Source of the DNA: Hungatella sp. UBA3048
GTDB lineage: Bacteria > Bacillota > Clostridia > Lachnospirales > Lachnospiraceae
Length of the DNA: 64,000 nucleotides
Reading direction: 5' to 3'
Assembly (NCBI GenBank): GCA_002367105.1
Contig: DFCS01000003.1
Location: 11,049 to 75,048 of the forward strand
The notes beneath the pieces were generated by a model. The model was not told where the DNA came from. It saw nothing but the letters and a program-made list of their open reading frames with translations, and did no database searches. Below, one piece after another: positions 42,505 through 51,575 of the stretch; the stretch's first letter is position 1, and the number at the start of each line of letters is the position of its first letter. The position numbers were made by a program, and so were the translations under genes.

Positions 42505-43245
42505 TTATAAATAGTGAATACAGTCTTTGTATTCTTCAAAAATCTTCTTGTTGATCTCATCTCCTCCATCCGCATTCGCACTGTGAAGGACAGGCGGCTG
42601 AATTCCTCTTTCAGCCAGAATTTCAGCAGCCCTGACGGAAATACCATTGACAATGGAGGCTCCGATCACCGTGGATGTGGCTCCTGCCTTTTCGTGGATC
42701 CCTTTGATCTCAACACAGCCGTCCCCAAACTCCCCCCCATTGTCTATGCAGATGTCACACAGCTCAAAAAGTCTTTTTCCGCTGCTGTGGCGGGAAGTAT
42801 TCTTCTCAGAATAAGCCATATTGGTAATTCCAATAACAATCATATTCATGGCTTTGGCTTCCAGAGCCATTTCCACAATTCCTGCATTCCTTCCGGAAAC
42901 AGAATGAATGAGAATCACCTCCCCATGTTTTGCACTGGACTCTTCAAGAAGAGCCTTTGACTGGCCTTCCAGCCTTTCAAATCTGCTTGTCAGAGTAACC
43001 GGCCGGACATTGAGCATAAGAGAAGGATTAAACAGAGGATTGATGACTGCCAGGCCGCCGGCACGGTAAAACATTTCCTCTGATAAAATAGCTCCATGGG
43101 AGCAGCCGAACACATAGATGGAGCGCTTTTGCCCGATTGCATCTGCAAGGCACTTTGCAGCAGCTTCCATAGCCTCTCCCTGGCTTTCCTGTACGGAATC
43201 CAGAATCCGTTCAATATTTTTAAAATAAGTCTTAATGCCGTTCAT
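42505..43245 (-). CDS. SIS-domain sugar-phosphate protein (UPF0309 type)
   Basis: 246 residues with one SIS domain (SIYVFGCSHGAILSEEMFYR, VILIHSVSGRNAGIVEMALE, GGEFGDGCVEIKGIHEKAGA). This fold binds phosphorylated sugars and is used by isomerases and regulators. The type is UPF0309, whose reaction is not established. It is the last gene of the PTS operon, 3 bases after the creatininase-family gene, and probably acts on the imported sugar phosphate. Confidence 0.85.
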   Translation of the reverse strand: MNGIKTYFKNIERILDSVQESQGEAMEAAAKCLADAIGQKRSIYVFGCSHGAILSEEMFYRAGGLAVINPLFNPSLMLNVRPVTLTSRFERLEGQSKALLEESSAKHGEVILIHSVSGRNAGIVEMALEAKAMNMIVIGITNMAYSEKNTSRHSSGKRLFELCDICIDNGGEFGDGCVEIKGIHEKAGATSTVIGASIVNGISVRAAEILAERGIQPPVLHSANADGGDEINKKIFEEYKDCIHYL

Positions 43246-43248
43246 GAA

Positions 43249-43980
43249 TCACCTCTCCTTTGCTTTTTCGATGAGGGAAACCATTCGGTCCAAAACATAT
43301 TCGATGACTTTACGGCCTTTCTCCTCTGTTGCATCTTTTGCATTCCCCATTACCGCGGTCTCAGTAAATTCACTCCACCGGATGGGCGTTACGTCTATGA
43401 GCTCAGGTACCAGCGGGGCTTCATTGACAGCTTTTGATATGTCCACATACTCCTTGCACAGATACAGCATATAAGAAGTTTCAATTTCATCTGCATGAAA
43501 AAATCCGCCGTGAAAATTGCCTGCTCCCATCACTTCTCCCAGAATTTCTCCTGCACCGGGATAGGTAAAATACAGGATCTTAAAGTCCGGTCTTTCTTTC
43601 AGAGCCTTCCTGGCCGCCTCTTTTACGGCACCGTTATTTCCAAGATGGGTATTGATCATAACAGCCATACGGAATCCATTCCGCTCTGTTTCCAACAGGA
43701 TTTCAAAGAGCAGCTGTGTTAACAGCTCATTGCTGATACTGACGGATCCTTTCATTTCTCCCAGACTCCAGACCTGGGTGTAATGAATCACAGGAAGAAT
43801 CAGGGAAGGAACCCTCTCAGAAAGCTTTTCACACAGCTTTTCAGCAAGAAAGGAATCTGTTCCTATGGGCAGGTGGGGCCCATGGACTTCCACAGCTCCT
43901 ATGGGGAGAAGCGCGATCTCATGGGTGGGAATTAAATCTCTGATTGATATTCCATCCAGTTCATTCATGTTATTGCTCAT
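43249..43980 (-). CDS. Creatininase-family amidohydrolase
   Basis: 243 residues with the metal-site segments of the family: LPIGAVEVHGPHLPIGTDSF, VMINTHLGNNGAVKEAARKA and GGFFHADEIETSYMLYLCKE. Characterised members open cyclic amides or amino-pyrimidinone rings. In this operon, with an ascorbate-type PTS and a phosphotriesterase-like lactonase candidate, its substrate is likely a sugar-derived amide or lactone. Its activity is unknown. It starts 11 bases after the phosphotriesterase gene's stop. Confidence 0.88.
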   Translation of the reverse strand: MSNNMNELDGISIRDLIPTHEIALLPIGAVEVHGPHLPIGTDSFLAEKLCEKLSERVPSLILPVIHYTQVWSLGEMKGSVSISNELLTQLLFEILLETERNGFRMAVMINTHLGNNGAVKEAARKALKERPDFKILYFTYPGAGEILGEVMGAGNFHGGFFHADEIETSYMLYLCKEYVDISKAVNEAPLVPELIDVTPIRWSEFTETAVMGNAKDATEEKGRKVIEYVLDRMVSLIEKAKER

Positions 43981-43991
43981 TTTCTCCCCTC

Positions 43992-44981
43992 CTATCGAAA
44001 GGAAAAGCAGCGTTTGGGGTTGTCTTTCAGGAATTTATCTGCCAGAGTCCTTCCATCTAAGCCTGCTGCATCTGCTTCCTCTATGAATCTGGGAATCCAC
44101 TTGTCTAATATAAATTTTAAACCGATTCCGTAGCTGTAATTCCTGTAATAGGATTTTCTGGCAAGATCATGGCTGATCAAAAGATGATCTTCATATCCTC
44201 TTTTACACAGCTCCAAAATCACATGAATCCTTGCAGACTCCGGTGCATATTTTATTTTTCCAAGTCCGTCAAAGCTTAAAAACCCTCCGTGGGATAAAAT
44301 CTTCTCATAATAATATAAATCCAGGTTCCGGTCCATATGTCCAAAGGAAACACGGCTGATGTCCACCTTTTCCCTCTCCAGAATCTCAATCTGCTCCAGC
44401 GCCATGGTTCCTGCCTCTGTATGAAGATGAACAGGGGCCTTCGTCTCATGATGGGCTGCTGCGATCGCAACAATGGTTTTGATCTCTAAGGGATTTATGC
44501 TGTTATAGCCTGTTCCGGTTTTTACCTGCCCTGCTTTATAAGGGGTTCCTTCCAGCCCTACTTCTACTTCACGGATTACGTGATCCGTCAGCTGGTCAAC
44601 GGTTGCCTGCTCCATCCACTCCTGATAAGTATGATAATTTCCTACAATCGGAATTAAATGCTCCGGCAGCTTTGCATCCCACAAAAAGGACTTGTTAAAT
44701 CCTGCTGTTGCAATGATCTGAATATCCAGCTCCTTCGCCAGTTCTGCAACTCCGGAAACACTTCTTCCATAGTCAATGGCAGTGGCATCCACAATGGTAC
44801 GGCCGCCCAAATCTTTGAAATCCTGCATATCTCCTTTTGTTTTTTCAGGATCATCAAGAAGCAGGTCATCTGCATTTCTCTCCTTCCAATAAGGCGGTAC
44901 GCATAACAAATGTTCATGGGAATAGGTAATTCCCATTTCCTCCGGTGAAATATCACCGAAAATCGTTCTGACAAAACTCAT
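43992..44981 (-). CDS. Phosphotriesterase-family hydrolase (COG1735 type)
   Basis: 329 residues of the amidohydrolase superfamily: YSHEHLLCVP (HxH), the bridging lysine in GLEGTPYKAGQVKTGTGY, HLHTEAG, SFGHMDRNLDLYYYEK and ISHDLARKSYY with the final Asp. Characterised relatives hydrolyse phosphorylated sugar lactones. Encoded just after an ascorbate-type IIC, it may open a phosphorylated lactone after transport. The ATG at 44981 follows AGGAGG; the longer frame lacks a ribosome site. Confidence 0.9.
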   Translation of the reverse strand: MSFVRTIFGDISPEEMGITYSHEHLLCVPPYWKERNADDLLLDDPEKTKGDMQDFKDLGGRTIVDATAIDYGRSVSGVAELAKELDIQIIATAGFNKSFLWDAKLPEHLIPIVGNYHTYQEWMEQATVDQLTDHVIREVEVGLEGTPYKAGQVKTGTGYNSINPLEIKTIVAIAAAHHETKAPVHLHTEAGTMALEQIEILEREKVDISRVSFGHMDRNLDLYYYEKILSHGGFLSFDGLGKIKYAPESARIHVILELCKRGYEDHLLISHDLARKSYYRNYSYGIGLKFILDKWIPRFIEEADAAGLDGRTLADKFLKDNPKRCFSFR

Positions 44982-45075
44982 GATAATTCCTCCTGTCTGT
45001 CCATGAAATCTACGGGAAAGCATAGCCGTAAGTTTTTAAAAAAACTCCGGCTATGCAGGTAAAAATCATATTTTT

Positions 45076-46371
45076 TTAGAATAAGAAGCCGGCGATGAAC
45101 CGGATAATCGGCCCAATGATAAACATATCGGAATCAGCAGCCCACATAACTACATCAGGAACAGTCGTTGGTGCCAGGAACGTAACCATAACATACTGGC
45201 CGATTGCAATGACTGTTGCCGTAATAACACCTGCAAACATCGCTCCTCTGATCCCTCCTGTTTTATTGCCAAAAACTCCTGCTGTTCCGGCATGGAAGAA
45301 TATAGCAATCATCGTGGGAACAAACACATAGCCCACGGTATTTCCTAAAACTACAAGCCAGATTAAGCTTGCCACAAATGCTCCAAGGAATCCGATTATA
45401 ACCGCATTGGGCGCATAGGGATAAACAATGGGTGCATCAAGGGCAGGTATAGCACCTGGAACGATTTTCGTAGCAATTCCCTTAAATGCAGGTACCATTT
45501 CACCAATAAACATGCGGACTCCGAAAAGTACCACCGCAATACCGCCTGCAAATTGTAAACTGGTCAATATGGAGTATATGATAAAGCTTGTATCTCCTGA
45601 GGTTACAAGAATTTCTCTGGCACCCTCTGTATTTTTGATCATTAGAAGGATGGTACCAATGATGAACAAAACTGCCATCGTAATTCCGGTAACAATATTG
45701 GAATCCCTTAAAAAGCCCCATTTATCAGAGATAACCAGGTCTTCTGTGCTCTTGTCCTTATTTCCTACAAATTTGCCCGCCACTGCACCTAAAAATGCAA
45801 CTGAAGCTGATGTATGTCCCAGTGCCACACTGTCATTTCCCGTGATTTTTCTTAAGAAAGGCTGTGTCAAAGCAGGCTGTAATGTCCAGTAAACGCCCAA
45901 TACAATTGATAAAAATACAGTTACTGCAAATGTATTTGCATTGATATTCTGATCAAAAATGATTCCTGCAAAAATAAGAGAAGTCCAGAACATCATGTGA
46001 CCGGTTAAATAGATATATTTAAATTTTGTAATACGTGCCAGAAGCACATTGATCAGAAATCCGAATGTCATAGAAAGGGTAACAACGGTTCCGAATCGTT
46101 GAACAAAATCATTCTGTCCCATATACTTGCCAAGACTCTGTGCTTCCAGTCCAAACACCTCAGCCCACATGGGCTGGAAAACGTTCAAAGAGGAAACTAC
46201 AATTCCTGAACCAATTCCAATAATCTGGAAACCGATAATCGCTTTAATCGTTCCCTGAACCGTCTGGCTGAATGACTTCTTTTGGAGAATTAACCCCAAC
46301 ATAACGATAATTCCTAATAAAAAGCCGGCATTCCCAAAAATATTAGTTGCAATCCAATTTACTACTGCCAT
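45076..46371 (-). CDS. PTS IIC permease, ascorbate (UlaA/SgaT) type
   Basis: A 431-residue, highly hydrophobic IIC channel with about eleven predicted helices. Features of the SgaT/UlaA family are IVSSLNVFQPMWAEVFGLEA, LTQPFLRKITGNDSVALGHT and FFHAGTAGVFGNKTGGIRGA. It moves a sugar acid or related compound while it is phosphorylated by IIB. The chemistry of downstream enzymes does not match the known UlaD-F ascorbate pathway, so the substrate is probably different. Confidence 0.93.
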   Translation of the reverse strand: MAVVNWIATNIFGNAGFLLGIIVMLGLILQKKSFSQTVQGTIKAIIGFQIIGIGSGIVVSSLNVFQPMWAEVFGLEAQSLGKYMGQNDFVQRFGTVVTLSMTFGFLINVLLARITKFKYIYLTGHMMFWTSLIFAGIIFDQNINANTFAVTVFLSIVLGVYWTLQPALTQPFLRKITGNDSVALGHTSASVAFLGAVAGKFVGNKDKSTEDLVISDKWGFLRDSNIVTGITMAVLFIIGTILLMIKNTEGAREILVTSGDTSFIIYSILTSLQFAGGIAVVLFGVRMFIGEMVPAFKGIATKIVPGAIPALDAPIVYPYAPNAVIIGFLGAFVASLIWLVVLGNTVGYVFVPTMIAIFFHAGTAGVFGNKTGGIRGAMFAGVITATVIAIGQYVMVTFLAPTTVPDVVMWAADSDMFIIGPIIRFIAGFLF

Positions 46372-46394
46372 ACCTAAACCTCCTCCGATTGTAA

Positions 46395-46667
46395 TTAGAA
46401 AACATGGTTCTCCTTTAAAACTCGTTTAATTTCTTCTTTGTCTATAAAATTATCAAGAATAATTACTTTTCCCCTCGGGTTTTGAAGGGACTGTGCTATT
46501 TCTTTTGTTGTAACAATGAAATCACACGCTTCACCGCTTGCTGCAGAAGCATCGCTGTGTTCCACCTCCGCTTTCACTCCCTCTGCCTTAAACACATCCT
46601 CAATATTCATCCGAAGAATGAGGGATGATCCCATACCCAATCCACAAACTGCTAATACTTTCATCAT
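46395..46667 (-). CDS. PTS IIB subunit, ascorbate/galactitol type
   Basis: A 90-residue phosphocarrier with the active Cys in VLAVCGLGMGSSLILRM, a typical UlaB P-loop. It receives phosphate from IIA and passes it to the sugar in the IIC. Lies 23 bases upstream of the IIC gene. Confidence 0.93.
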   Translation of the reverse strand: MMKVLAVCGLGMGSSLILRMNIEDVFKAEGVKAEVEHSDASAASGEACDFIVTTKEIAQSLQNPRGKVIILDNFIDKEEIKRVLKENHVF

Positions 46668-46682
46668 TTTCGTCTCCTTTGC

Positions 46683-47117
46683 TTAATCATTGTTTATGAT
46701 TGACATGACTTCATCAGCTGTCACGCACTGATACAACTTTTCTATCACATGTTCCCTCCCTAAAAGTCCGGCTATTTTCGTCATAAACTCAAGATGTTCA
46801 TTATCGCTGCTGGTTGCAAGTGCCATAATCAGCTTCACCGGATCATTGCTGCTTCCGAAAGAAACCGGGGTTTCAAGGGTGATTAAGGATATTCCTGATT
46901 GAATGACCCCCTCCTCCGGCCTTGCATGAGGCATTGCAAAACCGGGTGCAATGGCAAAATAAGGACCGTTCTTTTCGAAGTTTTTCAGCATTGCGTCAAT
47001 ATACTCCTGCCTGATATACCCCTCTTGAAGAAGCACCTGTCCGGCTTTTACAATCCCCTCCTGTGCGTCAGAGGCATCAAGCCTTAATGCGATACATTTT
47101 TCATTGATAATACTCAT
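46683..47117 (-). CDS. PTS IIA subunit, mannitol/fructose type
   Basis: About 144 residues with the phosphorylated histidine in FAIAPGFAMPHARPEEGVIQ. It transfers phosphate from HPr to IIB. I prefer the ATG at 47117, 7 or so bases after GTAGGTG, to the GTG at 47126. It begins directly after the PRD regulator gene, so both are co-translated. Confidence 0.92.
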   Translation of the reverse strand: MSIINEKCIALRLDASDAQEGIVKAGQVLLQEGYIRQEYIDAMLKNFEKNGPYFAIAPGFAMPHARPEEGVIQSGISLITLETPVSFGSSNDPVKLIMALATSSDNEHLEFMTKIAGLLGREHVIEKLYQCVTADEVMSIINND

Positions 47118-47126
47118 TTCATTCAC

Positions 47127-49223
47127 CTACTTTAATTTTTTAATATAGTCCAATAGCTGGCTTGGTGTTTCCACCTTTTTCTTATAGTCCAGGAAAGACT
47201 GGTTCTCACTTAATTCCATGAGAGCCGTCAGTGCTGCTGTATAATCATTGCCTGCAACATTACAGAAGCTGATAACCGTATCAATCTCTTTCCCATTATC
47301 AAATACTACAGGCTTTTTTAATGTAATCAGGCTGAATGCGGTCTTCTTCACATTATTCTTATTTCTGGCGTGAGGCAGGGCAATTCCATTGCCAATGGTG
47401 ATATAAGAGCCGAACTCTTTGATATTTTTGATCATATCTTCCACATAGGACTGCAAGACACAATCCGTCTTTACCAGAAGACCGCCTGCCGCATCAATGG
47501 CTTCCTGCCAGTTTTTATAAGTTTGATTGACAAGGATCCTGCATTCTGGCAGATACTTTAACAAAATATCATATTTAGAATGTTTCAAATCTCTGATACC
47601 ATTTAATTCCTTTAATTCTTTTTCTAAACGGGAACGATTGGTTATCACTGCATTCTGTTCTATTAACTGCATCAGCGTGGATAAATCATTGCCTGCACGG
47701 ACCATTCCTGCTTTTATCAAAGCTTCTGCATCCTGCTCTGTAAGCAGCGGATTCACTTCAACAACATTGCTGACTGTATTTATTTTTACAGGGACTGTTG
47801 ATACGAATAAATCGATATTCTTATTATCCGAATAAGTATCCAGCCTATAATAAGGAATTACATCTTCGATCACCACATCAAACTTCTGCATAATTTTATT
47901 CTTCACCATTTGGGCGGTTCCAAAGCCCAATCCACAGATAAGAACAATCCTGCGGACCCGCTTCTTCTGTTTGCGGACCTGGGAAATGATATTCTCAATC
48001 AGCAAAGTGAAATATCCGATATCATCTTGCGAAAATTTCTTTTCCAGATAATTTTCAAGCCCTTCTAAACTGCTCTCAACATCATGAAATGCCTCCCCGT
48101 ATTCTTCTTTTATGTCCTGAAGAATTGGATTCTGAATATAAATGTTTCTCCTTACTCTCTCCACCGCTGCGTAAAAATGGTTGTAGAGCATGTCCAATGC
48201 TTCGTTTAAGCTGTATTCATTTGTTAATGACTGAAAAGACTGATTGGTATATTTCTGCAGCAGATCAGAAACCAGACGATGGATCCAGATCATACTTCCA
48301 ATTAACAGATATTGGTCTTTTTCATTGCTTTCTATGGAATAACCTTTGTTCAAAACAATGACAAATTTAAAGAATTCTTCACAAGGCAGTTTGATCTTTA
48401 AATGTTTCTCACAGGAACTGCTGATGACTTCTGCCAGTTTTCTCCCTTCCAGTCCAACGTATTCCTTTGCATCTGCTGAAACGTAATACCCGCTTCCCGT
48501 TCTGTAAAATACCAGAATCAGATTCAGCATAGCCAGTATATAGATTTCATCATTTTGAATCACCGGCAGATATTCCCATATGGAGGAAAATAAAGCCTCT
48601 GCCTTCTGTTCTGATTGAAACTGGTTAAAAACCTCTCCGATCCATTCTCTTAAAAAAGGATTGCAGTTACGGAGAGAAAGCTTCTTGTGTTTACTGTCCT
48701 GGCTGGAAAGACCGCAGTATTTGTAAAGCACATCTACAAGTGCGGAACGGATTACTGTTTCACTTCCATTTAACTCAATCCCCATTCTCTTATGGTTTAC
48801 TAATTCCAGACCATATTCCCCGCATTTTTCCTTAACAACTGCAAGGGATTTCTTAACCGTAGACTTACTCACATCCAGATAGTCTGTAATTTCATCAATT
48901 GTATAGTGCAAATCAGCCAGATACCGAAAAATAATGGTCTCACAGCGGTCTTCCTTCGAAAGGTAATACAGTTCTTTTGTGATATGATCCATCGTGAACT
49001 TCATGGATAAAGGGGCATTTTTTAGATAGCATCTTTTGTTATCTAGTACGAAACAGGCCTGTTGGGAGTTTTCTTTCAGAAAACTATTGATTAAGTCGAC
49101 AGCATATTTAAAAGAACGTTCCGTATATCCAAATCTCTCAATTAACTCTCTGTAATTAAACCCATCTTTCGATGAATTTACCAAATAAAGAAGTTCGATT
49201 TCGCGCTTTCCGATTTGAAACAT
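47127..49223 (-). CDS. PRD-containing BglG/MtlR-type transcriptional activator
   Basis: A 698-residue PTS-controlled regulator: N-terminal helix-turn-helix segments (YTIDEITDYLDVSKSTVKKS), two PRD domains in the middle, a IIB-like domain (VLICGLGFGTAQMVKNKIMQ) and a C-terminal IIA-like domain (YITIGNGIALPHARNKNNVK). Phosphorylation by PTS components should switch it on when its sugar is present. As first gene of the operon it activates its own cluster in similar systems. Confidence 0.92.
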   Translation of the reverse strand: MFQIGKREIELLYLVNSSKDGFNYRELIERFGYTERSFKYAVDLINSFLKENSQQACFVLDNKRCYLKNAPLSMKFTMDHITKELYYLSKEDRCETIIFRYLADLHYTIDEITDYLDVSKSTVKKSLAVVKEKCGEYGLELVNHKRMGIELNGSETVIRSALVDVLYKYCGLSSQDSKHKKLSLRNCNPFLREWIGEVFNQFQSEQKAEALFSSIWEYLPVIQNDEIYILAMLNLILVFYRTGSGYYVSADAKEYVGLEGRKLAEVISSSCEKHLKIKLPCEEFFKFVIVLNKGYSIESNEKDQYLLIGSMIWIHRLVSDLLQKYTNQSFQSLTNEYSLNEALDMLYNHFYAAVERVRRNIYIQNPILQDIKEEYGEAFHDVESSLEGLENYLEKKFSQDDIGYFTLLIENIISQVRKQKKRVRRIVLICGLGFGTAQMVKNKIMQKFDVVIEDVIPYYRLDTYSDNKNIDLFVSTVPVKINTVSNVVEVNPLLTEQDAEALIKAGMVRAGNDLSTLMQLIEQNAVITNRSRLEKELKELNGIRDLKHSKYDILLKYLPECRILVNQTYKNWQEAIDAAGGLLVKTDCVLQSYVEDMIKNIKEFGSYITIGNGIALPHARNKNNVKKTAFSLITLKKPVVFDNGKEIDTVISFCNVAGNDYTAALTALMELSENQSFLDYKKKVETPSQLLDYIKKLK

Positions 49224-49262
49224 GGCTTAACTCCATTCTTTTAATAACCACTAGTTAATTTT

Positions 49263-49291
49263 ATAATATAGGATTGTAATTTTAATGTAAA
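49263..49291 (-). promoter_or_regulatory. Promoter of the PRD/PTS operon
   Basis: Minus strand: TTTACA (49291-49286), 17-base spacer, TATTAT (49268-49263), about 40 bases before the regulator gene start. Confidence 0.6.
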
Positions 49292-49502
49292 GGTCATCCT
49301 TGTGCTGTGTTTTTTACAACTAATACCCCAAATAAAATATCGTATCTCTCATTTTTTTAGTAATTCTATCCTTGGTTTTATACAACATTCATCCATGCTC
49401 CCTTTCTATGTCAGTATCTATTCTTTTCCCATGGATCTTAAATATACATTTTCCACGCATTTGCGCAATAACTTAAAAGTTTAATCTCTTCCCATACAAT
49501 AC

Positions 49503-49546
49503 TGTAACTTTTTTGTAACCCATTCAAGGAAAAAATCAGGTATACT
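49503..49546 (+). promoter_or_regulatory. Promoter of the lipoprotein/two-component operon with direct repeats
   Basis: TGTAAC occurs at 49503-49508 and 49514-49519, an 11-base start-to-start direct repeat typical of OmpR/PhoB-family response regulator sites. A -10 TATACT lies at 49541-49546 without a matching -35, as for an activated promoter. The response regulator encoded downstream is the obvious candidate to bind. Confidence 0.55.
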
Positions 49547-49633
49547 ACAGTAGTATTCGCATCAGCAAATTGTGGAACCCTATCAGGGATATCAGCCAGG
49601 AATACATAATTGAAAGAAAAAGGAGCACAAAAA

Positions 49634-50872
49634 ATGAACAAAAAATATACTGCAATGATATCAATCCTAATGGCTGGCACGGTCCTGTTAGCCGGTTGTC
49701 AGAAAGCCCCCATACAAGACAACACCTTGACAAAGCCGGTTGATGATGTGGCAGCATTAGGAGAATTTCTTCCTCCAGGAGCAGAACTAATGACGCCAAA
49801 AAAAGCGGAGAAAAAACAGAGCATTTACATGGAAGACCTAAATAAGGATGGGAATCAGGAAGCCTTTCTCTTATACAGGGACCCTAAGGACAACCGTCAG
49901 GTCCATTTGATGTTTCTTGTAAAAGAAAACGGCGCCTGGCAGAAAAAGGCGGATATGGAAACTGGATTTATTGACGTTGATACATTTGACCTTGCTGACT
50001 TAGACGGCAACGGGACGCAGGAAGTCGCCTTAGGCGGCGGATTGTCCGATTCCGGCCATGACAACCGGCTTTATATTTACGAACTGCAAAACGGCGCTCT
50101 GGAACAGAAAGCGGATCTTTCTTACGATACACTTCAGATCTCTGATTTTAATGATGACCAGATACCTGATCTTATGATACTATCGAAAAAAGAAAACGAA
50201 ATGCGGACCGCCGGACTCTATTCCTATGCGGAAGGAATGTTAAAGCCTATCTCTGAGATCGAACTGGATCCGGAAGGAACGTTAGAGCATGTTGCCTTAG
50301 GAGCATTGGCCGATGGAAAGAAAGCATTGTTTGCAGACAGCGGGATAGGCGCACATTCCATGCTGACAAAGATCATAGTTTATGAAAACGGCAATTTAAA
50401 AAAGGCAGGCGATCCTTCTGACAGCATCCTTATGAAGCCCTATCCGCTCTACAGCAGGGATATCAATGGAGATGGAATCGTAGAGGTTGGAGGAATGTAC
50501 ATTCCAAAAGGTTATGAAGACGCTGCCATGGCAGATATCCCTTTCCTTTACACTTATAAGGATTATTGTTCCGATGGCTCCTTTCAGACAGTAGAGGAAC
50601 GTTATTCTGACAGCGGCCGCCACTTTTATGTCACCATACCCACAGAGCTTCATGAAAAAGTAACCATCAAACGGCTGGAAAATGGAATCCACCTGATTTC
50701 TACCCAAGGAGATAATGTTTTATTCGAAGTGAAATGGGCGCCGAAGAATGTCGTTCCTGCTAACAGCACTCTTCTTGGGACCGCAAAAGACATAGTTTTT
50801 TACTCGGAATGGAAGGAAGAGACAAAAATTCCGGCAAGTGCCTTCCACCTGATGGAAGAAGAAATAAACTGA
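49634..50872 (+). CDS. FG-GAP/VCBS-repeat lipoprotein
   Basis: 412 residues. The lipoprotein signal ends in LLAGC. Four repeats of the FG-GAP type follow (DLNKDGNQEAFLLYRD, DLADLDGNGTQEVALGGGLS, DFNDDQIPDLMILS, DINGDGIVEVGGMY), with DxDxDG-like loops that can bind calcium, suggesting a beta-propeller on the cell surface. It starts at ATG after AAAGGAG; the earlier frame start has no ribosome site. It is the first gene of an operon with a two-component system, so it may be its sensor partner or main target. Confidence 0.82.
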   Translation: MNKKYTAMISILMAGTVLLAGCQKAPIQDNTLTKPVDDVAALGEFLPPGAELMTPKKAEKKQSIYMEDLNKDGNQEAFLLYRDPKDNRQVHLMFLVKENGAWQKKADMETGFIDVDTFDLADLDGNGTQEVALGGGLSDSGHDNRLYIYELQNGALEQKADLSYDTLQISDFNDDQIPDLMILSKKENEMRTAGLYSYAEGMLKPISEIELDPEGTLEHVALGALADGKKALFADSGIGAHSMLTKIIVYENGNLKKAGDPSDSILMKPYPLYSRDINGDGIVEVGGMYIPKGYEDAAMADIPFLYTYKDYCSDGSFQTVEERYSDSGRHFYVTIPTELHEKVTIKRLENGIHLISTQGDNVLFEVKWAPKNVVPANSTLLGTAKDIVFYSEWKEETKIPASAFHLMEEEIN

Positions 50873-50884
50873 GGTAACACGCAC

Positions 50885-51571
50885 ATGAAAACAATTTTGG
50901 TAGTGGAAGACGAACTTTCAATCCGTAGTTTTGTCTGCCTGAACTTAAAGAAAAAAGAATATCATGTCCTGGAAGCAGAAACCGGTGAAAAAGCACTTAT
51001 GCTTTTTAAGAGCCAGAAGATCGATGTTGTGATCCTGGATCTTATGCTTCCCGGCATAGACGGATTTACCGTTTGTGAAGAAATAAGAATCCTTGATCCT
51101 GCGGCAGGCATCATCATGCTGACCGCACGGTCTCAGGATGAGGATAAGGTCAAAGGCCTTATCCTCGGTGCCGATGATTATCTGACAAAACCGTTTCATA
51201 TGAAGGAACTGGAAGCCAGAATCTTATCCCTGCTACGCCGCCTGGATTATAAGACGGTAAGTGCTGCACCCACAATCCTCCGATCAGGGCCCTTTTCTCT
51301 TGACAGCATACGTAACAAATTATCCTGTTCCGGTCTTGAGATCAGGATCACTCCTACGGAAAGCTGTCTGCTTCAATTTTTTATGAACAATAAAAATCAG
51401 GAATTTACAAGAGATCAGATCCTTGATGAAGTCTGGGGAACCCATTATTCCGGCGATCCAAAGGTGGTGGATGTAAACATCCGCCGGATCCGCCGAAAAA
51501 TAGAACCGGATCCTTCTTCCCCTAAGTACTTATGTACGGAATGGGGTTATGGATATTTATGGAAGGAGTAA
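50885..51571 (+). CDS. OmpR/PhoB-family response regulator
   Basis: A 228-residue regulator. The receiver domain holds the acidic pocket near VVEDE and the phosphorylated Asp52 (VVILDLMLPGIDG). The switch Lys is in DYLTKPFH. The C-terminal winged helix (RDQILDEVWGTHYSGDPKVV, then VNIRRIRRKIEPDPSS) is of the OmpR type. It lies 12 bases after the lipoprotein gene and 4 before the kinase. Confidence 0.95.
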   Translation: MKTILVVEDELSIRSFVCLNLKKKEYHVLEAETGEKALMLFKSQKIDVVILDLMLPGIDGFTVCEEIRILDPAAGIIMLTARSQDEDKVKGLILGADDYLTKPFHMKELEARILSLLRRLDYKTVSAAPTILRSGPFSLDSIRNKLSCSGLEIRITPTESCLLQFFMNNKNQEFTRDQILDEVWGTHYSGDPKVVDVNIRRIRRKIEPDPSSPKYLCTEWGYGYLWKE

Positions 51572-51575
51572 ATCC

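Noticed and set aside
45076..47117. A true L-ascorbate (ula) operon
   Set aside because: The transport proteins are of the Ula type, but the UlaD, UlaE, UlaF and UlaG-type enzymes are absent and other hydrolase families take their place.
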